From positions 38,285 through 102,284 of the forward strand of contig CANMBS010000018.1 of the NCBI GenBank assembly GCA_947496145.1: a DNA stretch of 64,000 bases. Reading direction: 5' to 3'. The stretch's first letter is position 1, and the number at the start of each line of letters is the position of its first letter. The position numbers were made by a program, and so were the translations under genes. Origin of the DNA: an uncultured Pseudovibrio sp. Its GTDB lineage: Bacteria; Pseudomonadota; Alphaproteobacteria; Rhizobiales; Stappiaceae. Of this stretch, positions 9,254-16,941 are shown in pieces. A model generated the notes under the pieces. It was not told the origin of the DNA and ran no database searches. It saw only the letters and a list, made by a program, of their open reading frames with translations.

Positions 9254-10531
9254 ATGTCTGAGGGCACTCAAGTCGGCGGTATGGGAAAAACCGGCGCAAT
9301 TACAAGTCCGTCCTTCTTGGGCGGCGCTATGATTATTGCAGGTACAGCAGTTGGCGCAGGTATGTTCTCCGTGCCAACCGTTAGCGCGGGTATGTGGAGC
9401 ATCTGGGCAATCTTTGCGCTGGCTTTCACATGGTTCTGTATGTTGCATTCAGGTCTCATGATCCTTGAAACAAACCTGAACTATCCTGTCGGCTCCAGTT
9501 TCGACACAATGGTGAAAGACACGCTCGGAAGCAGCTGGAACGTGGTCAACAACGTTGCTGTCGCTTTCGTCGGTTACATTCTCTGCTACGCTTACATTTC
9601 TGGCGGTGGCTCCATCGTGGTTCACACTCTGGATGCAACTATTGGGGTTGCACCTCCGCAAATGTTAGCTGGTCTGATTTTCGCGATTGGTCTGGCGTTT
9701 TTCGTCTGGTGGTCTACCAAAGCTGTCGACCGCATTACCACCATTCTTCTTGGTGGCATGATCATTACCTTCTTCATGTCCGTGACAGGTTATACATTCA
9801 ACATGAAGGCAGCTGTCTTCTTTGACAGTGACAGCGGAATGGGTATGGGCAGTTACTTCCCTTACCTGTTCGCAGCAATGCCGTTCTGTCTGGCTTCCTT
9901 CGGCTACCACCACAACGTACCGAGCCTGATGAAGTACTATGGTAAGGATCCAAAGAAGATTCTGCTTTGCCTTGGTACAGGCACTTTCCTTGCACTGGTA
10001 CTTTACATTGTCTGGTTGTTTGCCACATTAGGCAACATCTCACGTGCTGATTTTGGTCCGATCATTGAACAAGGCGGCAATATCGGCGTACTGGTGGAAG
10101 CTCTTGGCCGTGCAGTAGAAAACACTTCTGCATCTAACATGTTATCTGCATTTGGCAACATGGCTGTGGCCAGCTCCTTCCTGGGCGTCGCTCTTGGTCT
10201 GTTTGATTTCCTTGCAGACTTCCTGAAGTTTGATGACAGCCAGGCAGGTCGTGCGAAAACCGCTGCGGTTACCTTTGTACCTCCGCTAATTGGTGGCATC
10301 TTCTTCCCAGATGGTTTCATTATCGCGATTGGGTACGCTGGTCTTGCAGCAACTGTCTGGACTGCAATCGTTCCAGCCCTGATGGTGCGTGCCAGCCGTA
10401 AGAAGTTCGGTAACCCTCAGTTCCGTGTCTGGGGTGGTGATGCGCTGGTTTGGGTCGTGTTTGGCTTCGGTATTCTTGTTGCCGTCAGCCATATCCTTGG
10501 AATGTTCAACGCACTTCCAGTTTATCCATAG
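9254..10531 (+). CDS. tnaB: Tryptophan permease (Mtr/TnaB, HAAAP family)
   Basis: A 425-residue inner-membrane proton-coupled aromatic amino-acid transporter with about 11 hydrophobic segments. It resembles E. coli Mtr/TnaB very closely: GTAVGAGMFSVP in TM1, FTWFCMLHSGLMILETNLNY, FCLASFGYHHNVPSLMKYYG, NMAVASSFLGVALGLFD and GYAGLAATVW. A strong GGGAGAGAAG SD precedes the ATG. Its place directly after tnaA, as in enteric tnaCAB, supports tryptophan as substrate. Confidence 0.93.
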   Translation: MSEGTQVGGMGKTGAITSPSFLGGAMIIAGTAVGAGMFSVPTVSAGMWSIWAIFALAFTWFCMLHSGLMILETNLNYPVGSSFDTMVKDTLGSSWNVVNNVAVAFVGYILCYAYISGGGSIVVHTLDATIGVAPPQMLAGLIFAIGLAFFVWWSTKAVDRITTILLGGMIITFFMSVTGYTFNMKAAVFFDSDSGMGMGSYFPYLFAAMPFCLASFGYHHNVPSLMKYYGKDPKKILLCLGTGTFLALVLYIVWLFATLGNISRADFGPIIEQGGNIGVLVEALGRAVENTSASNMLSAFGNMAVASSFLGVALGLFDFLADFLKFDDSQAGRAKTAAVTFVPPLIGGIFFPDGFIIAIGYAGLAATVWTAIVPALMVRASRKKFGNPQFRVWGGDALVWVVFGFGILVAVSHILGMFNALPVYP

Positions 10532-10600
10532 CGCCGAGAATGGCTTTACGCTCTGCTGGGGCTCGCGGTTGTGAGCCTCAGTGAAACTGAGGAATTTGAA

Positions 10601-11455
10601 ATGAAAGGTATACTCTCCATCCAGTCCCATGTGACCTACGGCCATGCCGGTAACGGCTGTGCTGTATTTCCAATGCAACGCATGGGACATGAGGTCTGGG
10701 CTATCAACACGGTCCAGTTTTCAAATCACACCCAGTATCCTCAGGGTTGGACCGGACAGGCCCATGACGCTAAGCAGATCTCTGAGATCTTTGAAGGCCT
10801 GGCGAAACTGAATGTCCTCTCGCAAGTTAAAGGTATCGTTACCGGATATCTGGGCGGTGCTTCTCATTGTGACGTAATTGTCGATATTGTTCAGGAAGTT
10901 CGCCGTCACAATCCTGATTGCCTTTACTTCTGTGACCCGGTTATGGGTGCGCCTGATAAGGGCTGCATCGTAAGTGAAGGTGTTGCGGAGCTTCTGGTCA
11001 GTAAGGTGATGCCTATTGCGGACGTTATCGTGCCGAACCAGTTTGAGTTGTCACAGTTTATCGGTGAGCCGATTGATACACTGGAGCAGGCAAAAAAAGC
11101 TTGTGATATTGCTATGGCGAAAGGACCAAAGATGGTTCTTGCCAAGCACTTACACAGTGTTTCTGATGATGCATTTACCATGATGTTTGCAGATGAAAAG
11201 GGACGTTATCTTGCTCAGCGCCCGCATCTGCCATTCGAGCGTCAGCCTGTTGGTGTGGGCGATCTGATCACATCTGTATTTGCCGCTAGTTATCTTAATG
11301 GGGTTTCTACAGTACAAGCGTTCCAACACTGTAACAACGCGGTGTATGGCGTGCTGAAAGCCACGCAGGAAAAAGGTGAATGGGAACTTCAAACCATTGC
11401 GGCACAAGAAGAATTCATCTCACCCTCCGAACAGTTTGAACTAACAGAAATATAA
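10601..11455 (+). CDS. pdxY: Pyridoxal kinase
   Basis: A 284-residue ribokinase-fold enzyme that phosphorylates pyridoxal to PLP. The start is the ATG with GAGG 8 nt upstream; the frame extends further to a GTG but the family N-terminus (MKxIL.IQSHVTYGHAGN) begins here. It carries YFCDPVMG, the VNTVQFSNHTQY-like substrate segment (NTVQFSNHTQYP) and the GVGD anion hole with catalytic Asp221. It is closer to PdxY than to PdxK. It lies 69 bp after the permease and 11 bp before ridA; cofactor supply for tryptophanase is the likely reason. Confidence 0.93.
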   Translation: MKGILSIQSHVTYGHAGNGCAVFPMQRMGHEVWAINTVQFSNHTQYPQGWTGQAHDAKQISEIFEGLAKLNVLSQVKGIVTGYLGGASHCDVIVDIVQEVRRHNPDCLYFCDPVMGAPDKGCIVSEGVAELLVSKVMPIADVIVPNQFELSQFIGEPIDTLEQAKKACDIAMAKGPKMVLAKHLHSVSDDAFTMMFADEKGRYLAQRPHLPFERQPVGVGDLITSVFAASYLNGVSTVQAFQHCNNAVYGVLKATQEKGEWELQTIAAQEEFISPSEQFELTEI

Positions 11456-11466
11456 TAGGAAGAGTA

Positions 11467-11847
11467 ATGACAGCTATCGATACATCTAAGGCACCAGCAG
11501 CGATTGGCCCGTATGTACAGGGCGTTAACCTGGGTCAGATGATCATCACTTCTGGTCAGCTGCCAATCAACCCAGAGTCTGGTGAAATGCCAGCAGATGT
11601 TGCTGAGCAGACCCTTCAGTCCCTGAAAAACGGTCTTGCTATCGTTGAAGAAGCTGGTCTGGCTGCAAAGAACATCGTAAAGACCACCGTTTTCGTTAAG
11701 GATCTGAATGACTTCGGTCGTGTAAACGAAGTTTACGGCAAGTTCTTTGAAGACCACAATGCACCTTTCCCAGCACGTTCTTGCGTGGAAGTTGCACGTC
11801 TTCCAAAAGACGCCCTGGTTGAGATCGAAATGATCGCCTGCCCATAA
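11467..11847 (+). CDS. ridA: RidA-family enamine/imine deaminase
   Basis: A 126-residue YjgF/YER057c/UK114 protein, full length for the family. Arg104 in FPARSCVEVARLP is the catalytic arginine that binds the 2-aminoacrylate carboxylate; Glu119 follows in LVEIEMIA. RidA hydrolyses reactive 2-aminoacrylate, the intermediate that tryptophanase forms from tryptophan, so its position as last gene of the tna operon is functionally sensible. An AGGAAG SD precedes the ATG. Confidence 0.95.
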   Translation: MTAIDTSKAPAAIGPYVQGVNLGQMIITSGQLPINPESGEMPADVAEQTLQSLKNGLAIVEEAGLAAKNIVKTTVFVKDLNDFGRVNEVYGKFFEDHNAPFPARSCVEVARLPKDALVEIEMIACP

Positions 11848-11864
11848 CAGGCAGGATATCCCCT

Positions 11865-11905
11865 GCAATGCTCGTGGTCCAACGCGAGCATTGCTCTCCT
11901 CTTTT
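11865..11905 (+). terminator. Terminator of the tna operon
   Basis: A perfect 10-bp stem (GCAATGCTCG with CGAGCATTGC) with a 10-nt loop is followed by TCTCCTCTTTT, 18 nt after the ridA stop codon. Confidence 0.8.
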
Positions 11906-12047
11906 CGTTAATTAGTCTCTTTTCTTTTCAACGGGTTGGCGTATTTCACTTTCTTACGCCTAACGAATTTCACTTAAAATTATCTCCCTAAAAACAACAG
12001 GATAAGAGTGCTAGGGTTATTTCCTACGGCTACTCGAAGCAGCAGGA

Positions 12048-13232
12048 ATGCGGCAGTCTGCTGCTGTGAAGAACTACTCGCACATATCCGGCTGGCTGTT
12101 GTTTCTTGCTTGCTTCTTTCAGGTACTTATCCTCGGAGGCTGCTCTGAAATTCCAGGTCATGGCCCGAGCGCTTATCAGGTTGAGACAGCAACAACTCAA
12201 ACTGACGAGCAGCAGCTCAGCTATGTTATGCTGGATGTCGACGTTTCTACCGTGCAGCATTTATCTAAGTATGCCAGTAGCTTACCTCCAAAAGCATTTC
12301 GCAGGGGAAAGGGCAAGCGCAGTTCCGTCAAGGTTGGTGTCGGAGACCATCTCGGAGTTGGTATCTGGGAGTCCATCCCCAACGGCTTGTTCTCCACGCA
12401 GGGGGATAAGCGCACGGAACTTTCACTTGTGGTCGACGACAAAGGCATGATCTTTGTGCCTTATGCAGGTGAGATAAACGTGAAAAACAAGACCATTTCA
12501 CAGGTTCGCCAACAAATTCTGGAGGGTTTGGAAGGCAAGGCGGTTGATCCGCAAGTGGTTGTAAACCTTGAAGCTAACGGGTCTCACAAGGTTGTTGTCA
12601 TCGGCGATGTGGCAAAGCCTGGCCAGTTTCGGGTGCATGAAGATGGCCTAAGTCTGGTGGAGGTGATATCGGAAGCAGGGGGAACGCGAAACCCTGATTA
12701 TGAGACGTTTGTAACTGTGGTGCGGGGGGCGAATAAGTTTAAGTTCAGTCTGGATGATATTGCAGAGAACCCAGCGAATAACATCTGGTTACAACCTCAG
12801 GATATTGTTTCCATCACGCATCAACCCAAGTCCTTTACCGTTTTTGGGGCAGTGGTCGCCCGCCGTAAGCATAACTTTCCGTCCTCACAGCTTAGCCTCT
12901 CAGAAGCCATTGGAATGTCAGGTGGTTTGCATGATGGTACTGCGGATGCGACGGGAGTATTTCTATTCCGCTTTGAAGACCGGCAGAAGATGATGCCGCT
13001 GTTACCACCTCATGAGCAACATAATGAACACCCAACTGTCCCCGTTGTATACCGGCTGAACCTGAAAGAACCCAGTGGCATGTTCTTAACCCAAGCCTTT
13101 GAACTTAAAGATAAAGATGTGATCTATGTGGCGAACTCATCGGTTTCTGAGGTGAATAAGTTCATAAGTATCCTCGTTTCACCCGTCACAGGAACTTTGC
13201 GAACAGGTGTTGCCCTTGCGGCTGTTCCCTAG
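12048..13232 (+). CDS. Wza-type polysaccharide export outer-membrane lipoprotein
   Basis: A 394-residue protein with an N-terminal hydrophobic signal ending in the lipobox LGGC (Cys32). The Poly_export segment follows (VGVGDHLGVGIWE, then VDDKGMIFVPYAGEINVKNKT, VDPQVVV), then SLBB-type beta-grasp repeats (VVVIGDVAKPGQFRV, FTVFGAVVARRKHNFP). Proteins of this family form the outer-membrane channel for capsule or exopolysaccharide. No Wzc, Wzx or glycosyltransferase gene adjoins it, so it stands alone between ridA and the convergent cutC gene; the KpsC-like and GT29-like genes at 36.5-40.9 kb may supply related glycan. Confidence 0.88.
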   Translation: MRQSAAVKNYSHISGWLLFLACFFQVLILGGCSEIPGHGPSAYQVETATTQTDEQQLSYVMLDVDVSTVQHLSKYASSLPPKAFRRGKGKRSSVKVGVGDHLGVGIWESIPNGLFSTQGDKRTELSLVVDDKGMIFVPYAGEINVKNKTISQVRQQILEGLEGKAVDPQVVVNLEANGSHKVVVIGDVAKPGQFRVHEDGLSLVEVISEAGGTRNPDYETFVTVVRGANKFKFSLDDIAENPANNIWLQPQDIVSITHQPKSFTVFGAVVARRKHNFPSSQLSLSEAIGMSGGLHDGTADATGVFLFRFEDRQKMMPLLPPHEQHNEHPTVPVVYRLNLKEPSGMFLTQAFELKDKDVIYVANSSVSEVNKFISILVSPVTGTLRTGVALAAVP

Positions 13233-13270
13233 GCTTTTTATTCTCTGAATAGGCGAATGAACAGAGGATA

Positions 13271-14014
13271 CTAATGAAGGTTATCCTCCCCATTCCGCTC
13301 CTGATATCTGCTTAGAAGACCCTTAAGAGCCTGAACCTTTCCTTTGTCGGTCTGTTTTTCATCACAAGTCTCAAACCCAAACTGGAGCAGGCGCTCGTCG
13401 GGGGGATAAGACGTTCCACAGCCAGCATGAACCTCTGTAAAATCAGCAGCTTGCAGTATTACTGGAGCGGTATTCGTGTTGATACCTGACCCGGGCATGA
13501 TGGAAATACGCCCCTGTGCAGCTTTATGCATGGCCGTCAAAGTCTCAAGACCATCAATGGCTTGCAGCTTTCCACCAGAACTGAGGATGCGTTCGAAACC
13601 TAAATCTATGGCGACTTGGGTTGCTTCTGTCATGTCTGGAGCAAGGTCAATCACCCGGTGTAGGGTAAGCCCTAATCCACGCGCATGATTAATCAATACT
13701 TCCAGCAGGTTAGCATCTAATGCGCCGTGCATAACGTTTGCGCCTAAAACGACACCCGCTAAATTGGTATTATGAACCGCATCAATTTCACGTTTCATCT
13801 GGTCCACCTCCAACGGGGAAAAGATGAAGTTACCCCCGCGCGGGCGGATCATAGCGTAAACTGGCACAGGCGCTTTTGCTGCCAGTTCCATCAGCCCGGC
13901 GGACGGCGTAAGACCGCCCATGGCGAGGCAGGAGCAGAGTTCAATTCTGTCCGCTCCTCCTGCAACAGCTGCCTCTAGTCCAGCGATATTGTCTACGCAA
14001 ACTTCGAGCTTCAT
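13271..14014 (-). CDS. cutC: CutC family protein (PF03932)
   Basis: A 247-residue TIM-barrel protein with the CutC signatures LEVCVDN, AGGADRIELCSCLAMGGLTPS, VYAMIRPRGGNF and LTLHRVIDLAPD. CutC was named for copper tolerance, but that role has been questioned and the fold resembles glycoside-processing barrels. Its ATG overlaps the stop of the glycosylasparaginase gene by 4 nt (ATGA), so the two are translationally coupled. That neighbour favours a role in glycan or glycopeptide breakdown over copper, by inference. Confidence 0.9.
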   Translation of the reverse strand: MKLEVCVDNIAGLEAAVAGGADRIELCSCLAMGGLTPSAGLMELAAKAPVPVYAMIRPRGGNFIFSPLEVDQMKREIDAVHNTNLAGVVLGANVMHGALDANLLEVLINHARGLGLTLHRVIDLAPDMTEATQVAIDLGFERILSSGGKLQAIDGLETLTAMHKAAQGRISIMPGSGINTNTAPVILQAADFTEVHAGCGTSYPPDERLLQFGFETCDEKQTDKGKVQALKGLLSRYQERNGEDNLH

Positions 14015-14964
14015 GATAGTGCCTCAACGCGACCAGTTAGCAGATCCTCTGCTTTAAGTGCTTGTTGTTTAACAGGTTTACCCAATTGCGGTGTCCATAT
14101 CCAATAGATGATGTCTTCCTCACACCCAACGTTGATCACCCGGTGATGTCCCGCTGCATCTATAGCATGGATCACCACACCGCCAGTGTATCCACTCTTC
14201 AGCTCCTGTAGTTCTGTAACGGCCAGTCGCAATGCGTCGTCCAGTGACATACCCAGTTTCATGGCAAGGACGACAGTGCGGGCGGTGCTGCACCGCATGG
14301 TCATTTCACCCGTATGCGTGCATGCGGCGCCGCCATATCGGCTGTCTGCATAAAAGCCCGCACCAGGAATGGGCGAGTCTCCTACTCTGCCGGGGTACTT
14401 CCATGCCCAGCCCGAAGTAGAGGTGGCTGTGCAAATGTTGTTTCTGCTGTCTTTACAAAGAAATACGGTGGTGTCGCGCACTTTTTCCGGGTCGGTAATT
14501 GCTCTGGTCAACGGCGCTAAATCTGTGTTCGGGAAGGCATCTTTTTGCTCTGGCGTCATCACGTCTTCAAGCTTACGCCACCAGACTTCCTTGCTGTGTT
14601 CCAGCAGAACCGGGTCTCTGGCAAGGCCAAGCTCATCTGCGTAACGCCGTGCGCCCTCACCCACCAGCATGGTATGGGGCAGGTTTTCGAGCACCGCTCT
14701 GGCAAGGCGGGTTACTTCCAGTGTCATAGGTACTGCGGCAACTGCACCATAATCGCGAGTTGTTCCATTCATAACACTGGCATCAAACTCCATTTCACCC
14801 AGTAGGTTAGGCCAGCCACCGTAACCAACGCTGCGCACTTTGGCTTCAGCCTCAACCAGCGAAAGCCCCGGCACCAGCGCATCAAGACCGTGAGCACCTT
14901 GTTGAAGGTGCCGAGCTGTTGTTTCAATGCCGGGCCAGCTTTCACAGTTACCAACTACAATCAT
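14011..14964 (-). CDS. N4-(beta-N-acetylglucosaminyl)-L-asparaginase (Ntn hydrolase)
   Basis: A protein of about 317 residues of the glycosylasparaginase family, which cleaves the GlcNAc-Asn bond of N-glycopeptides. The precursor autocleaves before a threonine: here RDT at Thr165 aligns with the HDT site of the human enzyme (Arg replaces the usual His). The mature N-terminal region has CTATSTSGWAWKYPGRVGDS and PIPGAGFYAD, nearly identical in pattern to the family GTSTxG...GRVGDSPIPGAGAYAD. No signal peptide is evident, so the product acts in the cytoplasm. The start is uncertain: this ATG or a TTG four codons upstream (14976). It is the first gene of a two-gene operon with cutC. Confidence 0.88.
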   Translation of the reverse strand: MIVVGNCESWPGIETTARHLQQGAHGLDALVPGLSLVEAEAKVRSVGYGGWPNLLGEMEFDASVMNGTTRDYGAVAAVPMTLEVTRLARAVLENLPHTMLVGEGARRYADELGLARDPVLLEHSKEVWWRKLEDVMTPEQKDAFPNTDLAPLTRAITDPEKVRDTTVFLCKDSRNNICTATSTSGWAWKYPGRVGDSPIPGAGFYADSRYGGAACTHTGEMTMRCSTARTVVLAMKLGMSLDDALRLAVTELQELKSGYTGGVVIHAIDAAGHHRVINVGCEEDIIYWIWTPQLGKPVKQQALKAEDLLTGRVEALS

Positions 14965-14976
14965 GTGCCTGCTCAA

Positions 14977-15449
14977 AAACTATGAGAGAATAAGTTGGGT
15001 CAAGTGTTTGGGTTCAAGGCTATTCTGTCAATGCTACCAGTGCCTGCAAATTGCGCTGTGTATCTGCGTCATATTTCTCTCTATGTAGCACAACGCACTG
15101 AAAACAAACACTTATCATCACTCTGAATTGGTATCATTCGCGGTTTACCGCGCTTTGCGTTGAATTGTGCGTTGGTTTGCACGGAACCCGTATTTTTTGC
15201 GTTTATTTGCAAAAACTAAAAATTCGTCGGTTTGGTAGCCTATGCTTTCTGAAAGTGCAGATCAGTATACTGGTATCACAACGCTGGTGCCTCAGGCCCG
15301 TTCACTCTGTTCCCTTCTCTTATGGGGAAAAGCGCATCTGGTTCATCTAAAATCGTGCAGTTTCAGATTTAGCGTTTGTTGAATTCCCCGTTTCATGCTC
15401 ATCCTGAATCCCCCGGCAATCTATGGTGTTGAACAAAGGCGGTAGACCT
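14977..15449. other. Divergent intergenic region, asparaginase/cutC versus oxidoreductase
   Basis: About 470 bases with no supportable gene. It should hold the divergent promoters of the glycosylasparaginase operon and the oxidoreductase gene. A short GCGG-TTTA-CCGC hairpin lies near 15140, and TTTGC/GCGTT-like words recur at about 15157-15212, but no regulator site can be named. Confidence 0.5.
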
Positions 15450-16481
15450 ATGAAACCAGTAAGAACAGCTCTCATCGGATTTGGCGCATCAGGCCAGTTT
15501 TTTCATGCGCCCCTGATTACGCATGTTGATGGTCTGGAGCTTGTCGCCGTTCTTTCCAGTAAGCCTGATCTTGTGAAAGCAGTCGTTCCAGATGCAACGC
15601 CTTACTCTGATTATGAGGAGGTGCTGAGGCAGGATGATATTGAACTGGTCGTTATCAGCGTTCCGACAGAACTGCATTTCGACTATGCGAAGAAAGCACT
15701 GGCAGCGGGTAAACATGTAGTGGTTGAAAAACCAATTACTCCAACAAGTGCTGAGGCCGAAGAACTGATTGCTCTGGCCAGAGAGAAGGGTGCTAAGCTT
15801 TCCGTTTATCACAACCGTCGCTGGGACGCGGATTTCAGGACCCTGCAGCAACTGGTTGAGAGCGGTAAACTAGGTCACGTGCATACATATTTGTGCAATT
15901 ACAACCGTTATCGGCCAGAGATTGCAGGCCGCTGGCGTGAACAGGACATCCCCGGTTCTGGCACCTTCTATGATTTAGGCGTGCATGGCATTGATCAGGC
16001 ACTCACGCTGTTTGGCAAGCCCAGGTCGGTACAGGCCAAACTGCGTATTCAGCGAAAAGGCACCAAAGCAGTTGATCACTTCCATCTTGTGCTTGGATAT
16101 GAAGATCGCGACATCATCATGCACAGCAACTGCCTGAGCGCAACGCAGGGACCACGCTTTCAGGTTTCTGGCGACAAGGGTGCCTATGTGACCTATGGCA
16201 TGGATGGACAGGAGGCCCTGATGCGTGCAGGCAATGGTCCTGAACATCCGCAATGGGGTGTTGAAGCGGAAGCAGACTGGGGCAAACTCTATGATGAGAC
16301 AGAGCAAGGCACACCGGTTCCAAGCCTGAAGGGCAGCTACGAGAGCTTTTACGAAGGTATGCGGAATGCAATTCGTAACGATGTTTCAGTACCAGTTTCC
16401 CCTGAGGACGCTGCCCTTGCAATTCGTATTATCGAAGCAGGTTATCTGAGTGATAAGGAAGCGCGGACCGTGCTGCTCTAA
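15450..16481 (+). CDS. Gfo/Idh/MocA-family NAD(P)-dependent oxidoreductase
   Basis: A 343-residue dehydrogenase. The N-terminal Rossmann fold has ALIGFGASGQFFHAPLI, the family EKP motif is in HVVVEKPITPT, and the C-terminal substrate domain contains GSGTFYDLGVHGIDQAL with the conserved Asp/His. It resembles the YdgJ/YhhX-type sugar or inositol dehydrogenases; the substrate is not readable. The ATG follows AGGCGG by about 8 nt; the longer frame from 15423 has no SD. It is monocistronic, upstream of the PTS genes. Confidence 0.9.
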   Translation: MKPVRTALIGFGASGQFFHAPLITHVDGLELVAVLSSKPDLVKAVVPDATPYSDYEEVLRQDDIELVVISVPTELHFDYAKKALAAGKHVVVEKPITPTSAEAEELIALAREKGAKLSVYHNRRWDADFRTLQQLVESGKLGHVHTYLCNYNRYRPEIAGRWREQDIPGSGTFYDLGVHGIDQALTLFGKPRSVQAKLRIQRKGTKAVDHFHLVLGYEDRDIIMHSNCLSATQGPRFQVSGDKGAYVTYGMDGQEALMRAGNGPEHPQWGVEAEADWGKLYDETEQGTPVPSLKGSYESFYEGMRNAIRNDVSVPVSPEDAALAIRIIEAGYLSDKEARTVLL

Positions 16482-16506
16482 GGAGTTAGAGTAGCTCGAT
16501 TTCACA

Positions 16507-16552
16507 GGTGCTGGGCGGATCGTGAGATTTTAATCTCCGCAGGCCCAGCACC
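16507..16552 (+). other. Long imperfect hairpin after the oxidoreductase gene
   Basis: The outer 10-bp stem GGTGCTGGGC/GCCCAGCACC encloses inner GCGGA/TCCGC and GAGAT/ATCTC pairings. No U-tract follows. It is probably the 3' structure of the oxidoreductase transcript. Confidence 0.45.
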
Positions 16553-16941
16553 GGCTTATGATGGCGGACCTCGCCCATGTCATGTGCAACATACACCTGA
16601 TCAGGACTGGTCTTTACAAAGCACTTCATTTTATTATCCGGGTGCATACTTGCGAGCAGAGAGGCCGACGAAAGTCCTTCATTCCAGAAGCATTTTGACG
16701 TTAACGCAGTGCTTAGCCAAGTAAGCTACAATTCTTCGCAGTATTGAACCTACCTTTATTACAGGTGCAATCCGTCAGGTAGGTAAGTTGTTCTCTATGT
16801 AGAACGATAAATTTTCTCCCGTAACATTTCATAGAGCACTCAGGCATTAGCCTCGCGCGTGTTGTTGCGCGGTCTTGTTGGTTTGATCCTTGCGCAGACA
16901 TTGCCTTCTGGTTCTCTTGCACTGCGAAAAGAGAAGGAGGC
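16553..16941. other. Non-coding region upstream of the PTS genes
   Basis: About 390 bases without a supportable gene. It presumably contains the promoter of the EIIA-HPr-EI gene. I recognised no riboswitch or operator. Confidence 0.5.
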
